Of a DNA stretch of 23,754 nt, positions 1 to 10,539 are shown in pieces (the first letter of the stretch is position 1; each line of letters begins with the position of its first letter). The translations under genes and the position numbers were made by a program. Below the pieces are notes generated by a model. It did no database searches. It was not told the origin of the DNA and saw nothing but the letters and a program-made list of their open reading frames with translations. The stretch comes from an uncultured Collinsella sp. (GTDB lineage Bacteria; Actinomycetota; Coriobacteriia; Coriobacteriales; Coriobacteriaceae), in NCBI GenBank assembly GCA_902493515.1, contig CABUPE010000036.1, positions 1 to 23,754 of the forward strand, in the 5' to 3' direction.

Positions 1-72
1 TTCCTTCCATTCGTCACCTTCATTACTCCAACGACGAATTCTAGGCGGTGTCCCCTCCCTTTCAAGAAAGAG

Positions 73-98
73 AAGAGGCGGGGCATGCCCCGCCTCTT
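73..98. repeat. Perfect 26-bp GC-rich palindrome
   Basis: The 13-nt arms 73-85 and 86-98 are exact reverse complements with no spacer. On the minus strand the palindrome is followed by a pyrimidine-rich tract (TTCTCTTTCTT), so it could act as a terminator of minus-strand transcription coming from carB. It could equally be a repeat-type palindrome or a protein site. Confidence 0.6.
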
Positions 99-179
99 AC
101 ACCACATCTCTGCGCGCTACCCTTTGAGAAATACAAATCTGAACTAACTGTCCAAAGACATATCTCTCCCTTGGTAAAA

Positions 180-212
180 GGCCTTCATATGATTGCAATT
201 CACCTGAAGGCC
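180..212. other. Hairpin, 8-bp stem
   Basis: Arms 180-187 (GGCCTTCA) and 205-212 (TGAAGGCC) enclose a 17-nt loop that contains the small palindrome ATTGCAAT. Function is unknown. It lies next to the stronger hairpin at 223-260. Confidence 0.4.
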
Positions 213-222
213 CCATACAAAA

Positions 223-260
223 TGTGGGCTCTGTCGTCCGAATGAACGACAGAGCCCACA
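223..260 (-). terminator. Rho-independent terminator downstream of carB, possibly bidirectional
   Basis: Perfect 15-bp arms at 223-237 and 246-260 enclose an 8-nt loop. On the minus strand the stem is followed by ATTTTGTATGG, and on the plus strand by CTCATTTTCTG, so either direction is possible. It is the best candidate terminator of carAB. Confidence 0.7.
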
Positions 261-303
261 CTCATTTTCTGTTCAGCCCCAATCATCGCGCAAAGCCCCT
301 TCG

Positions 304-434
304 GCAGCACACGGTGCAATTGAGTCACCGTAGGCCGGGGCGGGAGGGGCCGAGTTTCCTCCTGAACGACTCTGCTTGCAGCCGGAGCGAAAGGGGGAAA
401 TCTCGGCCCCTCCCGCCCCGGCCGGACAGGTCAA

Positions 435-450
<16 letters not shown>
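304..450. repeat. Nested long inverted repeat overlapping the 3' end of carB
   Basis: Inner perfect 22-bp arms lie at 333-354 and 402-423, very G/C rich. Shorter imperfect pairing continues inward. Outer perfect 13-bp arms lie at 304-316 and 438-450. The right outer arm covers the last codons of carB, whose TAG stop is at 435-437. The folded minus-strand RNA would sequester the end of the carB message. The core, about 360-398, is asymmetric. Confidence 0.75.
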
Positions 451-3749
<3,299 letters not shown>

Positions 3750-3769
3750 GTTTAAAACCTCCTAGAGAG

Positions 3770-3832
3770 GCTGACTGAATGTTTTGGAAAAGTCAGCGAG
3801 GGTGCAGCTGGTGCATCAGGTTGCCGTGATGC
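3770..3832 (-). other. Two hairpins in the carA-carB gap
   Basis: The first to be transcribed has arms 3827-3832 and 3813-3818 (GCATCA/TGATGC on the minus strand). The second has 7-bp arms 3791-3797 and 3770-3776 (GCTGACT/AGTCAGC) and ends just upstream of the carB AGGAGG. Neither is followed by a U-tract, so they do not look like terminators. They may set the carA:carB ratio through RNA stability or translation. Confidence 0.45.
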
Positions 3833-3847
3833 GAGGGCGCGCTGGGC

Positions 3848-5353
3848 TTATGCCCGCGCGTCCGAAGCAGAACGGCAAGATGATGTGCCAGATGCGGCCG
3901 CAGCGTCGACCGGTCCGCCGTTCGGTAGAACGGCGGAACCATCGTCGGCAAAATTCCAGCCAGCCAGGCGATCCTTCGCGGTGTCGATGTCCAGGTAGTT
4001 CTCCTCGCCGTCCATGAGTCGCGTAAAGGCGGTAAAGAGATAGTGGGCATCGGTGGGGCCAGGCGAGGCCTCGGGGTGGTACTGGACCGAGAAGCACGGG
4101 GCGTCGAGCAGCTGGATGCCCTCGGCGGTGCCGTCGTTGAGGTTCACATGTGTTAGGCGAATGCGGCCGAAGCGCTCGTTCATCACGACCGGCGCGATTC
4201 CGCGGCGCACCCAGACGCGCAGGTCACCATCGGCCGCATGCTCGGTCTCGCCGCCGGAAAGCTCGGGGACAAGCTTGCCCAAGCTGGGGAACAGCAGGCC
4301 AAAGCCATGGTTTTGCGCGGTGATCTCCACGCGACGACTTACCAGGTTCATGACCGGCTGGTTGCCACCGCGGTGACCGAACTTAAGCTTTTCCATCTGG
4401 GCGCCGCAGGCCAGGCTGATCATCTGGTGACCAAGACAAATACCAAAGACCGGCACCTTGCCGATCAGCTGCTGCACCTGCTCGTAGGTCTCCACCACGG
4501 CATCGGGGTCGCCGGGGCCATTGGACAAAAAGACGCCGTCGGGATTCATGTCGAGCACCTGCTGGGCGGGCGTATCCCACGGCACGACGGTAAGGTCGCA
4601 GCCGGCGCGGACGAGGCCCTCCAGAATGCCGCGCTTGACGCCGCAGTCGTAGGCGACCACTTTGTGGCGGGCAGGAGCGGCAGGGGCAAGCGCAAAGTCA
4701 TGCGTGGCAGGCAGGTCGGCGGCCACAAACTCGTGAGGCGCGGGGCAGCTCACGGTCTTGACCAAATTCTCGCCCACCAGTGTAGGCGCTGCGGCCAGAC
4801 GTTTGGCAAGCTCGTCGACGTCGAAGATCTCAGTCGAGATAATGCCCATCTTGGAACCATTGTCGCGCAGATGGCGCACCAGAGCGCGGGTGTCGACACC
4901 CTCGATAGCGACGATGCCGTGAGCGCGCAGGTACTCCGGCACGCTGACGGCCGAGCGCCAGTTAGAAGGCGTGGCGCACATATCGCGAACGATCATGCCG
5001 CGCATAGCCGGAGCGCTCGCAGGGCGCACGGCGTCGCCGGGGAAGGCCGACTGGACGTCGGTCTCGTCGATACCGTAGTTGCCGATCTGCGGATAGGTCA
5101 TGGTTACGATTTGGCCGGCATAACTCGGGTCGGTCATGACCTCAAAGTAGCCCTCGAGCGAGGTGTTGAAGCAGACTTCGCCGGTCGCGGTGCCCGCGGC
5201 GCCGCATGCACGTCCATAAAAAATGGTCCCATCCTCAAGATACAGGATGCAGGGACCGCAGGTGCCCTTGCTGGTTTTGGCCAGCATACGCTGGCAAAGC
5301 TCGCTGGGCGCGAAGGTGCGGGCGGCAGCGCCCGCGGTATGGTTGTTCGCCAT
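3848..5353 (-). CDS. carA: Carbamoyl-phosphate synthase small (glutaminase) subunit
   Basis: Hydrolyses glutamine and passes ammonia to CarB. The N-terminal CarA domain starts near residue 36 (LYLEDGTIFYG). The class I glutamine amidotransferase domain follows from about residue 230, with the nucleophile elbow GICLGHQ (Cys306) and the catalytic HPE (His426, Glu428). I chose the ATG at 5353 because GGAGAA sits six bases upstream; an upstream in-frame start at 5374 would lie inside the leader hairpin. At 501 residues it is far longer than the usual 360-390. The excess is an N-terminal extension of about 35 residues, an insertion at about 354-396 between the AQNHG and THVNLNDG motifs, and a tail of about 50 residues. 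All core motifs are intact, so this looks like a lineage-specific form and not a frameshift. It precedes carB in the same direction. Confidence 0.96.
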   Translation of the reverse strand: MANNHTAGAAARTFAPSELCQRMLAKTSKGTCGPCILYLEDGTIFYGRACGAAGTATGEVCFNTSLEGYFEVMTDPSYAGQIVTMTYPQIGNYGIDETDVQSAFPGDAVRPASAPAMRGMIVRDMCATPSNWRSAVSVPEYLRAHGIVAIEGVDTRALVRHLRDNGSKMGIISTEIFDVDELAKRLAAAPTLVGENLVKTVSCPAPHEFVAADLPATHDFALAPAAPARHKVVAYDCGVKRGILEGLVRAGCDLTVVPWDTPAQQVLDMNPDGVFLSNGPGDPDAVVETYEQVQQLIGKVPVFGICLGHQMISLACGAQMEKLKFGHRGGNQPVMNLVSRRVEITAQNHGFGLLFPSLGKLVPELSGGETEHAADGDLRVWVRRGIAPVVMNERFGRIRLTHVNLNDGTAEGIQLLDAPCFSVQYHPEASPGPTDAHYLFTAFTRLMDGEENYLDIDTAKDRLAGWNFADDGSAVLPNGGPVDAAAASGTSSCRSASDARA

Positions 5354-5357
5354 AATT

Positions 5358-5382
5358 CTCCTTCCCGGTCTCACAGGACCGG
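5358..5382 (-). promoter_or_regulatory. Candidate PyrR-binding hairpin abutting the carA ribosome binding site
   Basis: On the minus strand CCGGTC-CTGTGA-GACCGG forms a 6-bp stem (5377-5382 with 5365-5370). Its hexaloop CTGTGA fits the CNGNGA loop known for PyrR-binding RNA. The hairpin ends two bases before AAGGAG of the carA ribosome binding site (5358-5363). In mycobacteria PyrR represses pyr genes by covering such a site; the same mechanism here is an inference. No pyrR gene is in the window. Confidence 0.55.
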
Positions 5383-5406
5383 CTTAAAGGTGTGTAGTTA
5401 GGCCTC

Positions 5407-5422
5407 GCGGTATTGTAACCGC
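5407..5422 (-). promoter_or_regulatory. Weak candidate -10 element or small hairpin upstream of carA
   Basis: The minus strand carries TACAAT (5412-5417), which would be a reasonable -10 about 60 bases upstream of the carA start. I see no good -35 at normal spacing. The hexamer is flanked by GCGGT and ACCGC, so the segment could instead be a leader hairpin. Confidence 0.28.
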
Positions 5423-5513
5423 AAGTATGCCTCATGGCGTTAATTTCATCGAAATGTTTACGAAATGATAATTATGACTTTCTATGCATAATGATTTTTC
5501 TGGGACGGGGATT

Positions 5514-5554
5514 AAAAAATCATCCCGCGAGGCTTGTGGCTCACGCGGGATGAT
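5514..5554 (-). terminator. Rho-independent terminator after the one-TM protein gene
   Basis: The 11-bp arms 5544-5554 and 5519-5529 (ATCATCCCGCG and its complement) are followed on the minus strand by TTTTTTA. It ends the exporter operon just upstream of the carA control region. Confidence 0.9.
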
Positions 5555-5560
5555 GACGTC

Positions 5561-6526
5561 TTACTTTCTCTTGTCCTGCTCCAGCAAATCGGACGGTGAG
5601 CGATCGGGCTTGCCACCGCGGAAAATCTCGCGGCCATGCAGACGATGCTCCAGGTCACGTTCGGCCTTTTCCTCGTCAATCTTGGTCTGGCTAACCACCG
5701 GGTCCTCAATCAACGACGACACCGAGTTCACCTGCTTCTGAATGCGTTCGGCGATGGTGTCATCCATACTCACGATGCGCATCTTCCAGTCGATACTCGT
5801 GGCGTTGGATGAGCTCTTGGTCCACACGAACGTCAAAATGGCGCTCTGGTGGCCCCGCGCGGGGAACATGCCAAAGAAGGAATCGTGCTGAATGTTGCTA
5901 TCCTCGTCGATATAGGCGTGAACGTTATACACCACGCGGTCGATCTTATCGTTGAGCAGCGCGTTGGTCGCAAGCGCCGCGGCCTGGATCTGCCCGTTGG
6001 ACAGCAGCTCGAGCTCGTTGGCAGACGATGTGTCCAACACCGTCACCTCGACCGTGCCCGTACGCTCATCGGCTTCATCGACGGTAAAGTCGAGCGGGAA
6101 CTGCGTAAAGCCGTTGCCCCACTCAAGGCCGCCCTTCAGCGCCGTCGAAACAGTATCGACCGAAACGCTCTCGGACAGGTTGGCGGTATTCAGGCGACGC
6201 ATCACGCCGTAGCCAATCTGCATGCCCACGATCAGCACCAAGATGCCGATAACCACGGCCATGGCAGTCTTCGTAATGGTATGGCTCACCTGCGAACCCG
6301 AAGGATCGTCCTCGGACAGCGGGTCGATATGTTTTGCCTGGCTCGCGCGGTCCTCGCTGCGCAGCTGCGCTAGCGCCGCTTTGTCACCGCGCTTGGCCGC
6401 GGCCTCTTTCTCGCGCATGCGCTCGGTACGCTTTTTGGCAAGCGTAGGATCCAAGACGCCGGATGCATCGATTTCGGAGAATAACTCCGTCACTTCTTCC
6501 GGAGTCAAAGGGTTCTTGTCAGCCAT
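5561..6526 (-). CDS. Single-pass membrane protein of unknown function
   Basis: I do not recognise this 321-residue family. The first 80 residues are hydrophilic and charged. A Lys/Arg/Glu/Ala-rich stretch at about 30-60 is likely helical. One transmembrane segment lies at about 87-108 (MAVVIGILVLIVGMQIGYGV). The remaining 210 residues are probably extracellular and of mixed alpha/beta character, ending in a charged tail (HGREIFRGGKPDRS). This gives an N-in, C-out topology. It starts 19 bp after the ABC exporter gene, with AGGAA upstream of the ATG, and is followed by a strong terminator, so the two genes look like one operon. A role linked to the exporter is possible, but the sequence itself does not show it. 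Confidence 0.85.
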   Translation of the reverse strand: MADKNPLTPEEVTELFSEIDASGVLDPTLAKKRTERMREKEAAAKRGDKAALAQLRSEDRASQAKHIDPLSEDDPSGSQVSHTITKTAMAVVIGILVLIVGMQIGYGVMRRLNTANLSESVSVDTVSTALKGGLEWGNGFTQFPLDFTVDEADERTGTVEVTVLDTSSANELELLSNGQIQAAALATNALLNDKIDRVVYNVHAYIDEDSNIQHDSFFGMFPARGHQSAILTFVWTKSSSNATSIDWKMRIVSMDDTIAERIQKQVNSVSSLIEDPVVSQTKIDEEKAERDLEHRLHGREIFRGGKPDRSPSDLLEQDKRK

Positions 6527-6545
6527 AAACTTCCTGTCATATCAA

Positions 6546-8318
6546 TCAGTCGAGCTCGTGCGCACGCGCACCTTCGAACTGCATTCGATAGTAACGGGCA
6601 TAGGTGCCGCCACGGGCGAGAAGCTCCTCGTGCGTGCCACGCTCCACAACGCGACCATGCTCAACGGTCGCAATCTCATCGGCATGCTTAATGGTCGAAA
6701 GACGGTGGGCGATGATAATCGTGGTGCGGCCGCGTGCCAGCTCTTCGAGCGACTCCTGCACCGCCTCCTCGCTCTCGTTATCCAAAGCACTCGTCGCCTC
6801 GTCCAAGATCAGGATCTTGGGGTTCTTGAGAAACACGCGCGCGATGGCAACGCGCTGCTTCTGTCCGCCCGAAAGACGGCTGCCGCGCTCGCCCACCACG
6901 GTGTCGTAGCCCTGTGGAAGCGATTCGATAAAGGTATCGATATTGGCGCGACGGGCGGCGTCGGCGATCTCTTCCGCCGTAGCGCTCGGCTTGCCGTAGG
7001 CGATGTTCTCGCCAATCGTACCGTCAAACAGGTAGACATCCTGCTGCACCAGGCCGATGGCGCGACGCAGGCTCTGCTGCGTTACATCACGCACGTCCTG
7101 GCCGTCGATGCTAATGGATCCGGTAGCCACGTCATAAAAGCGCGGCAGCAGCGAACAGGTCGTGGACTTGCCGCCGCCCGAGGGGCCAACCAAAGCGATG
7201 GTCTGCCCGGGCTTGATGGACAGGTCCATATGGTCGATAACGGGACGCTCGTCGGCATCGCCCTCGCCCAGCTCGACATCCTCGTAGTTAAAGCACACGT
7301 CGTGATACTCCACGGCGCCGGCAGTCACCTGCAGATCCGTGGCGCCCGGCTTGTCCTGGATATCCGGCGCGGTCGAGAGCACCTCGTCCATACGCTTAAA
7401 GCCGGCGATAGCCTTCTGATACGTTTCGGCCGAATTGACGAGTGTCTCGAGCGGCGTGCAGAACAGCGAAATATAGAGTGCAAAGGTCGCCATATCGACC
7501 GCCTGCAGCTGTCCCTTGGCGACCAGCCAGCCGCCCAGCAGCACCACGATCACATAGAGCACGCCCGAGAGCAGGCCATACGTCGCAGTATAGACGCCCA
7601 TGGCGTGATACATGTTCTCCTTGGACGAAAGGTAGCGATTGTTGGAGGCGCGGAACTTGAAGCGTTCGGTCTCCTCATTGGCAAAGCTCTTGACCACGCG
7701 CATGCCCGCCAGCGAATCCTGCAGCTGCGCATTGATGCCGCTGATTTTTTTGCGGTTGTCGCTAAAGACCTCGCGCATGCGCATGTTCTGCCAAAACATG
7801 ATGACCGCAAACGCCGCCGTCACCACGGCCATGGCGAGCGCCAGGACCGGGGCGATGGTAAAGAGGATCACAAACGAGCCGATGATCTCGATGCCGCAGA
7901 TGATGATCCACTCGGGCACGTGATGCGCCGCCTCGCAGATATCGAACAGGTCGTTGACCACGCGGCTCATCATGTCGCCCGAGCTGTTGCGGTCGAAGTA
8001 CGCAAAGCTAAAGCGCTCATACTGGTCGAACAGGTCCTCGCGCATCTTGGACTCCATGCGCGCGCCCATCACGTGACCCCAATAGCTCACAAAGTAGCGG
8101 CAGGCGCAGCGGACGGCATACATCAGCACCAAGCCCACCGCGATCATGCCGAGCGCCTGCATAATGGCAGCCTGACCCTGAGTAAATAGCCCACCGGTCA
8201 AATTACGCAGAATAATAGGAAAAGCAAGGTCAATGGCGGCAAGCACCAGAGCACAAACAGTATCAGCAACAAAAAGCCCCATCTGGGGCTTGTAATAAGA
8301 CAAGAATCTTCTAAACAT
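6546..8318 (-). CDS. ABC exporter, fused membrane and ATPase domains
   Basis: A 590-residue half-transporter of the MsbA/lipid-drug exporter type (ABCB-like), expected to work as a dimer in the cytoplasmic membrane. Residues 1 to about 310 contain the six-helix membrane domain, with hydrophobic runs near 15-40, 52-75, 137-160, 160-177 and 246-266. The nucleotide-binding domain follows: Walker A GPSGGGKST (378-386), Q-loop near 425, signature LSGGQ (482-486), Walker B ILILDEA (502-508) and switch His538. The ATG at 8318 is preferred over an upstream in-frame start at 8366 because GAGGA lies seven bases before it and the upstream start falls in the preceding terminator. The substrate cannot be told from sequence; lipid, peptide and drug export are all seen in this family. 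It probably shares an operon with the one-TM protein gene that follows. Confidence 0.93.
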   Translation of the reverse strand: MFRRFLSYYKPQMGLFVADTVCALVLAAIDLAFPIILRNLTGGLFTQGQAAIMQALGMIAVGLVLMYAVRCACRYFVSYWGHVMGARMESKMREDLFDQYERFSFAYFDRNSSGDMMSRVVNDLFDICEAAHHVPEWIIICGIEIIGSFVILFTIAPVLALAMAVVTAAFAVIMFWQNMRMREVFSDNRKKISGINAQLQDSLAGMRVVKSFANEETERFKFRASNNRYLSSKENMYHAMGVYTATYGLLSGVLYVIVVLLGGWLVAKGQLQAVDMATFALYISLFCTPLETLVNSAETYQKAIAGFKRMDEVLSTAPDIQDKPGATDLQVTAGAVEYHDVCFNYEDVELGEGDADERPVIDHMDLSIKPGQTIALVGPSGGGKSTTCSLLPRFYDVATGSISIDGQDVRDVTQQSLRRAIGLVQQDVYLFDGTIGENIAYGKPSATAEEIADAARRANIDTFIESLPQGYDTVVGERGSRLSGGQKQRVAIARVFLKNPKILILDEATSALDNESEEAVQESLEELARGRTTIIIAHRLSTIKHADEIATVEHGRVVERGTHEELLARGGTYARYYRMQFEGARAHELD

Positions 8319-8346
8319 GCAGTCCTCGGAGATAAAACAACAACGT

Positions 8347-8388
8347 AAAACCCTGGGGCAAAACAATCAGTAGTGTTTGCCCCAGGGT
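8347..8388 (-). terminator. Terminator after the Nudix gene
   Basis: The 13-bp arms 8376-8388 and 8350-8362 (ACCCTGGGGCAAA and its complement) have a 13-nt loop. On the minus strand the stem runs into TTTTACGTTGTTTTA. Only 31 bases separate it from the exporter start, so the exporter needs either a very close promoter or read-through. Confidence 0.8.
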
Positions 8389-8399
8389 CGCCCTCGCTT

Positions 8400-9095
8400 T
8401 TAAAGCTCAGTTCCGCCCAGCCTGTGTGCGATGCTGTCGCAGGCAAGCGCGCCCACGACGGTCTTGGCGTCTTCGATCTTGCCGTCGAGCACGGCGTCGA
8501 TCAGCTCGTGTAGCGGCACCAGGTCAACGTTGACAAACTCGTCATCATCGGGGTTGGGCGCATCAAACTCGAGCTTGGTAGCCAAGTAGATGTGGATGAT
8601 CTCATCGCAAAAACCGCAAGACGTGACAATCGACGTCAAAAAGCGAATGCGACCGGCCCTAAAGCCCGTCTCCTCGTGCAGCTCGCGCTTGGCGCAATCG
8701 AGCGGATCCTCGCCCGGGTCGAGCTTGCCGGCGGGAATCTCGACCGTCACGCGGTCGATGGCGGTGCGGTACTGACGCACCAGTACGATCTTGCCGCTCT
8801 CGGTCAGTGCCACAACGGCCGCCGCACCCGGATGGCGAACGATATCGCGAGCGCTGCGGTGACCGTTGGGCAGCTCAACCTCAAGACGGTGGACGTCGAG
8901 GATCTTGCCCTTCCAGGCGCATTCCTCCGAAAGAATCTTCTCGTGCAGCTCGGCATCGTGCGGATCGTCGTCGCCCAGCACCAGCGCCGGCTCGTCAGCG
9001 ACCTCGCCACCAGGCTCGCCCTCGGCGTGCCCATACATGCGGCTGTCCTCTTCGACGATCTGCGCGTCCACGAGCTCTTCGTTCTTCTCGTCCAT
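8400..9095 (-). CDS. Nudix hydrolase, ADP-ribose pyrophosphatase type
   Basis: Probably cleaves ADP-ribose or a related nucleotide sugar to AMP and a sugar phosphate, a housekeeping clean-up role. The full Nudix box GX5EX7REUXEEXGU is present at residues 123-145 of the 231-residue form (GKLDPGED...KRELHEETGF). The upstream VEIPAG and the downstream SCGFCDE region are typical of the ADP-ribose subgroup. The first 50 residues are an acidic, low-complexity extension rich in Glu and Asp that is not part of the fold. The ATG at 9095 is preferred because GAGAGGA lies nine bases upstream; the in-frame ATG at 9104 sits directly against that motif with no spacing. It follows purD after about 20 bases, so the two are likely cotranscribed, and a terminator follows. 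Confidence 0.92.
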   Translation of the reverse strand: MDEKNEELVDAQIVEEDSRMYGHAEGEPGGEVADEPALVLGDDDPHDAELHEKILSEECAWKGKILDVHRLEVELPNGHRSARDIVRHPGAAAVVALTESGKIVLVRQYRTAIDRVTVEIPAGKLDPGEDPLDCAKRELHEETGFRAGRIRFLTSIVTSCGFCDEIIHIYLATKLEFDAPNPDDDEFVNVDLVPLHELIDAVLDGKIEDAKTVVGALACDSIAHRLGGTEL

Positions 9096-9116
9096 CCGTC
9101 TCATTCCTCTCGGATT

Positions 9117-10421
9117 TTAGGCATCCCAGGCGTCGCGACCGCGCAGCGCGCGCAGGCCGATGTCGTGACGCAGGGTCTTGCCCTCAAAATCAATCTTCTC
9201 GCAGGCCTCGTAGGCAAGGTTGCGAGCGTTTTCGAACGTGTCGCCCAGAGCGGTCACGGCAAGCACGCGGCCACCATTGGTCACGAGCTGGCCGTCCACC
9301 ACGGCAGTGCCCGCGTGGTACACGGTCACGTTCTCCATGGCCTCGGCATCCTCAATACCGGTGATGACCTTACCTTTCTCGTAGCTGCCGGGGTAGCCCG
9401 CGCTCGTCAGGACAACGGCCACGGCCCACTCGTCACGCCAGTCGAGTTCAATCTGATCGAGCTCGCAGTTGGCACAAGCCAGCATGACCTCGACCAGGTC
9501 GTTCTTGAGGCGCGGCAGCACGACCTGCGTCTCAGGGTCGCCAAAGCGGGCGTTGAACTCCAGCACCTTGGGGCCGGCGGGGGTAAGCATAAAGCCGCCA
9601 TACAGGCAGCCGCGGTAGTCGATACCCTCGGCAGCGAGCTCGGCCACGGTCTGCTCCATGACCGCCACCATGGTGGCGTGCTCCTCGTCAGTCACGATGG
9701 GCACCGGGCTGTAGACACCCATGCCGCCGGTGTTGGGGCCCTTGTCGCCCTCGAGCGCGCGCTTGTGGTCCTGCGAGGTGGCCATAGGACGCACGGTCTT
9801 GCCGTCGGTAAAGGCCAGCAGCGAGCACTCGGGGCCAACCAGCATTTCCTCAATGACAACGGTGTTGCCGGCATCGCCAAAGGTGCCGCCAAAGCACTCG
9901 CGCACGGCCTCCTCGGCCTGCGCAAGCTCAGTCGCCACGATAACGCCCTTGCCTGCAGCCAGGCCGTCAGCCTTCACGACCAGCGGGGCGCCCTGCTCGC
10001 GCACATAGGCAAGAGCCGAAGCCTCGTCAGTAAACGAGCCGTAGGCGGCCGTCGGAATGCCGGCACGCTCCATGAGTTGCTTGGAGAACAGCTTGGAGCC
10101 CTCCATCTGAGCGCCCTCGGCACCCGGGCCAAAGCAGGGAATGCCCGCCGCGCGCACGGCATCGGCAACGCCCGCCACGAGCGGAGCCTCGGGGCCAATC
10201 ACCACGAGTCCGCATCCGTGGCTCTGGGCAAACGCCGCCACGGCCGCAGGATCGCAATCGTCGAGAACCACGTTCTCGCCGCAGCTCGCGGTGCCGCCGT
10301 TACCCGGCGCAATGTAGAGCTTGCCGGCGCGCGGTGATGCTGCGAGCTTAGCTGCCAAAGCATGCTCGCGGCCGCCGCTGCCCAACAACAGGATGTCGAT
10401 GGTTTGAGTGTCCGCCTTCAA
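9117..10421 (-). CDS. purD: Phosphoribosylamine-glycine ligase (GAR synthetase)
   Basis: Catalyses the second step of de novo purine synthesis, joining glycine to phosphoribosylamine with ATP. The 434 residues match the family length. Seen motifs are the N-terminal LLLGSGGREHALA, the ATP-grasp segment VVKADGLAAGKGVIVA, the hallmark DHKRALEGDKGPNTGGMG, and the metal-binding LEFNARFGDPE. The start is TTG at 10421, preceded by GAGGAGG at six to seven bases; no ATG precedes the conserved beta strand. Downstream it is nearly contiguous with the Nudix gene. Upstream it is separated from purA by a hairpin. Having purD and purA in the same block fits purine metabolism, although the rest of the pur pathway is not here. 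Confidence 0.97.
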   Translation of the reverse strand: MKADTQTIDILLLGSGGREHALAAKLAASPRAGKLYIAPGNGGTASCGENVVLDDCDPAAVAAFAQSHGCGLVVIGPEAPLVAGVADAVRAAGIPCFGPGAEGAQMEGSKLFSKQLMERAGIPTAAYGSFTDEASALAYVREQGAPLVVKADGLAAGKGVIVATELAQAEEAVRECFGGTFGDAGNTVVIEEMLVGPECSLLAFTDGKTVRPMATSQDHKRALEGDKGPNTGGMGVYSPVPIVTDEEHATMVAVMEQTVAELAAEGIDYRGCLYGGFMLTPAGPKVLEFNARFGDPETQVVLPRLKNDLVEVMLACANCELDQIELDWRDEWAVAVVLTSAGYPGSYEKGKVITGIEDAEAMENVTVYHAGTAVVDGQLVTNGGRVLAVTALGDTFENARNLAYEACEKIDFEGKTLRHDIGLRALRGRDAWDA

Positions 10422-10475
10422 GGGTGCCTCCTCTATGGATTAGCGGCCCGCTCCGCGCGAGCCCTTTGCAAGCAA

Positions 10476-10517
10476 ATATACCCCTCGGCCGCCCGTCCGG
10501 GCTGCAAAGGGGTATAT
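10476..10517 (-). terminator. Hairpin between purA and purD, probable terminator
   Basis: Arms 10508-10517 and 10476-10485 (ATATACCCCT and its complement) enclose an inner GCCC/GGGC pairing at 10491-10502. On the minus strand the stem continues into TTTGCTTG, a poor U-tract. It could be a weak terminator or an attenuator of purD. The lower stem also supplies a TATATT sequence that might serve as a purD -10. Confidence 0.5.
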
Positions 10518-10539
10518 CGCAATAACCAAATAGTCCCGA

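Larger units (their letters stand above)
1..434. other. Gene-free region downstream of carB, rich in palindromes
   Basis: I find no convincing coding sequence here. Short open frames exist but lack ribosome binding sites and recognisable products. The stretch holds four separate secondary-structure elements (73-98, 180-212, 223-260 and 304-450), listed individually. Positions 100-178 are less structured and comparatively AT-rich; I see no clear promoter in them. Confidence 0.6.

Noticed and set aside
3848..4050. Possible frameshift at the CarA C-terminus
   Set aside because: The long tail stays in one frame with host-like codon use, the catalytic region is intact upstream, and carB follows normally.
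6222..8189. Long plus-strand open frame opposite the ABC exporter
   Set aside because: Antisense shadow of a well-supported ABC exporter; no ribosome binding site or family motif.
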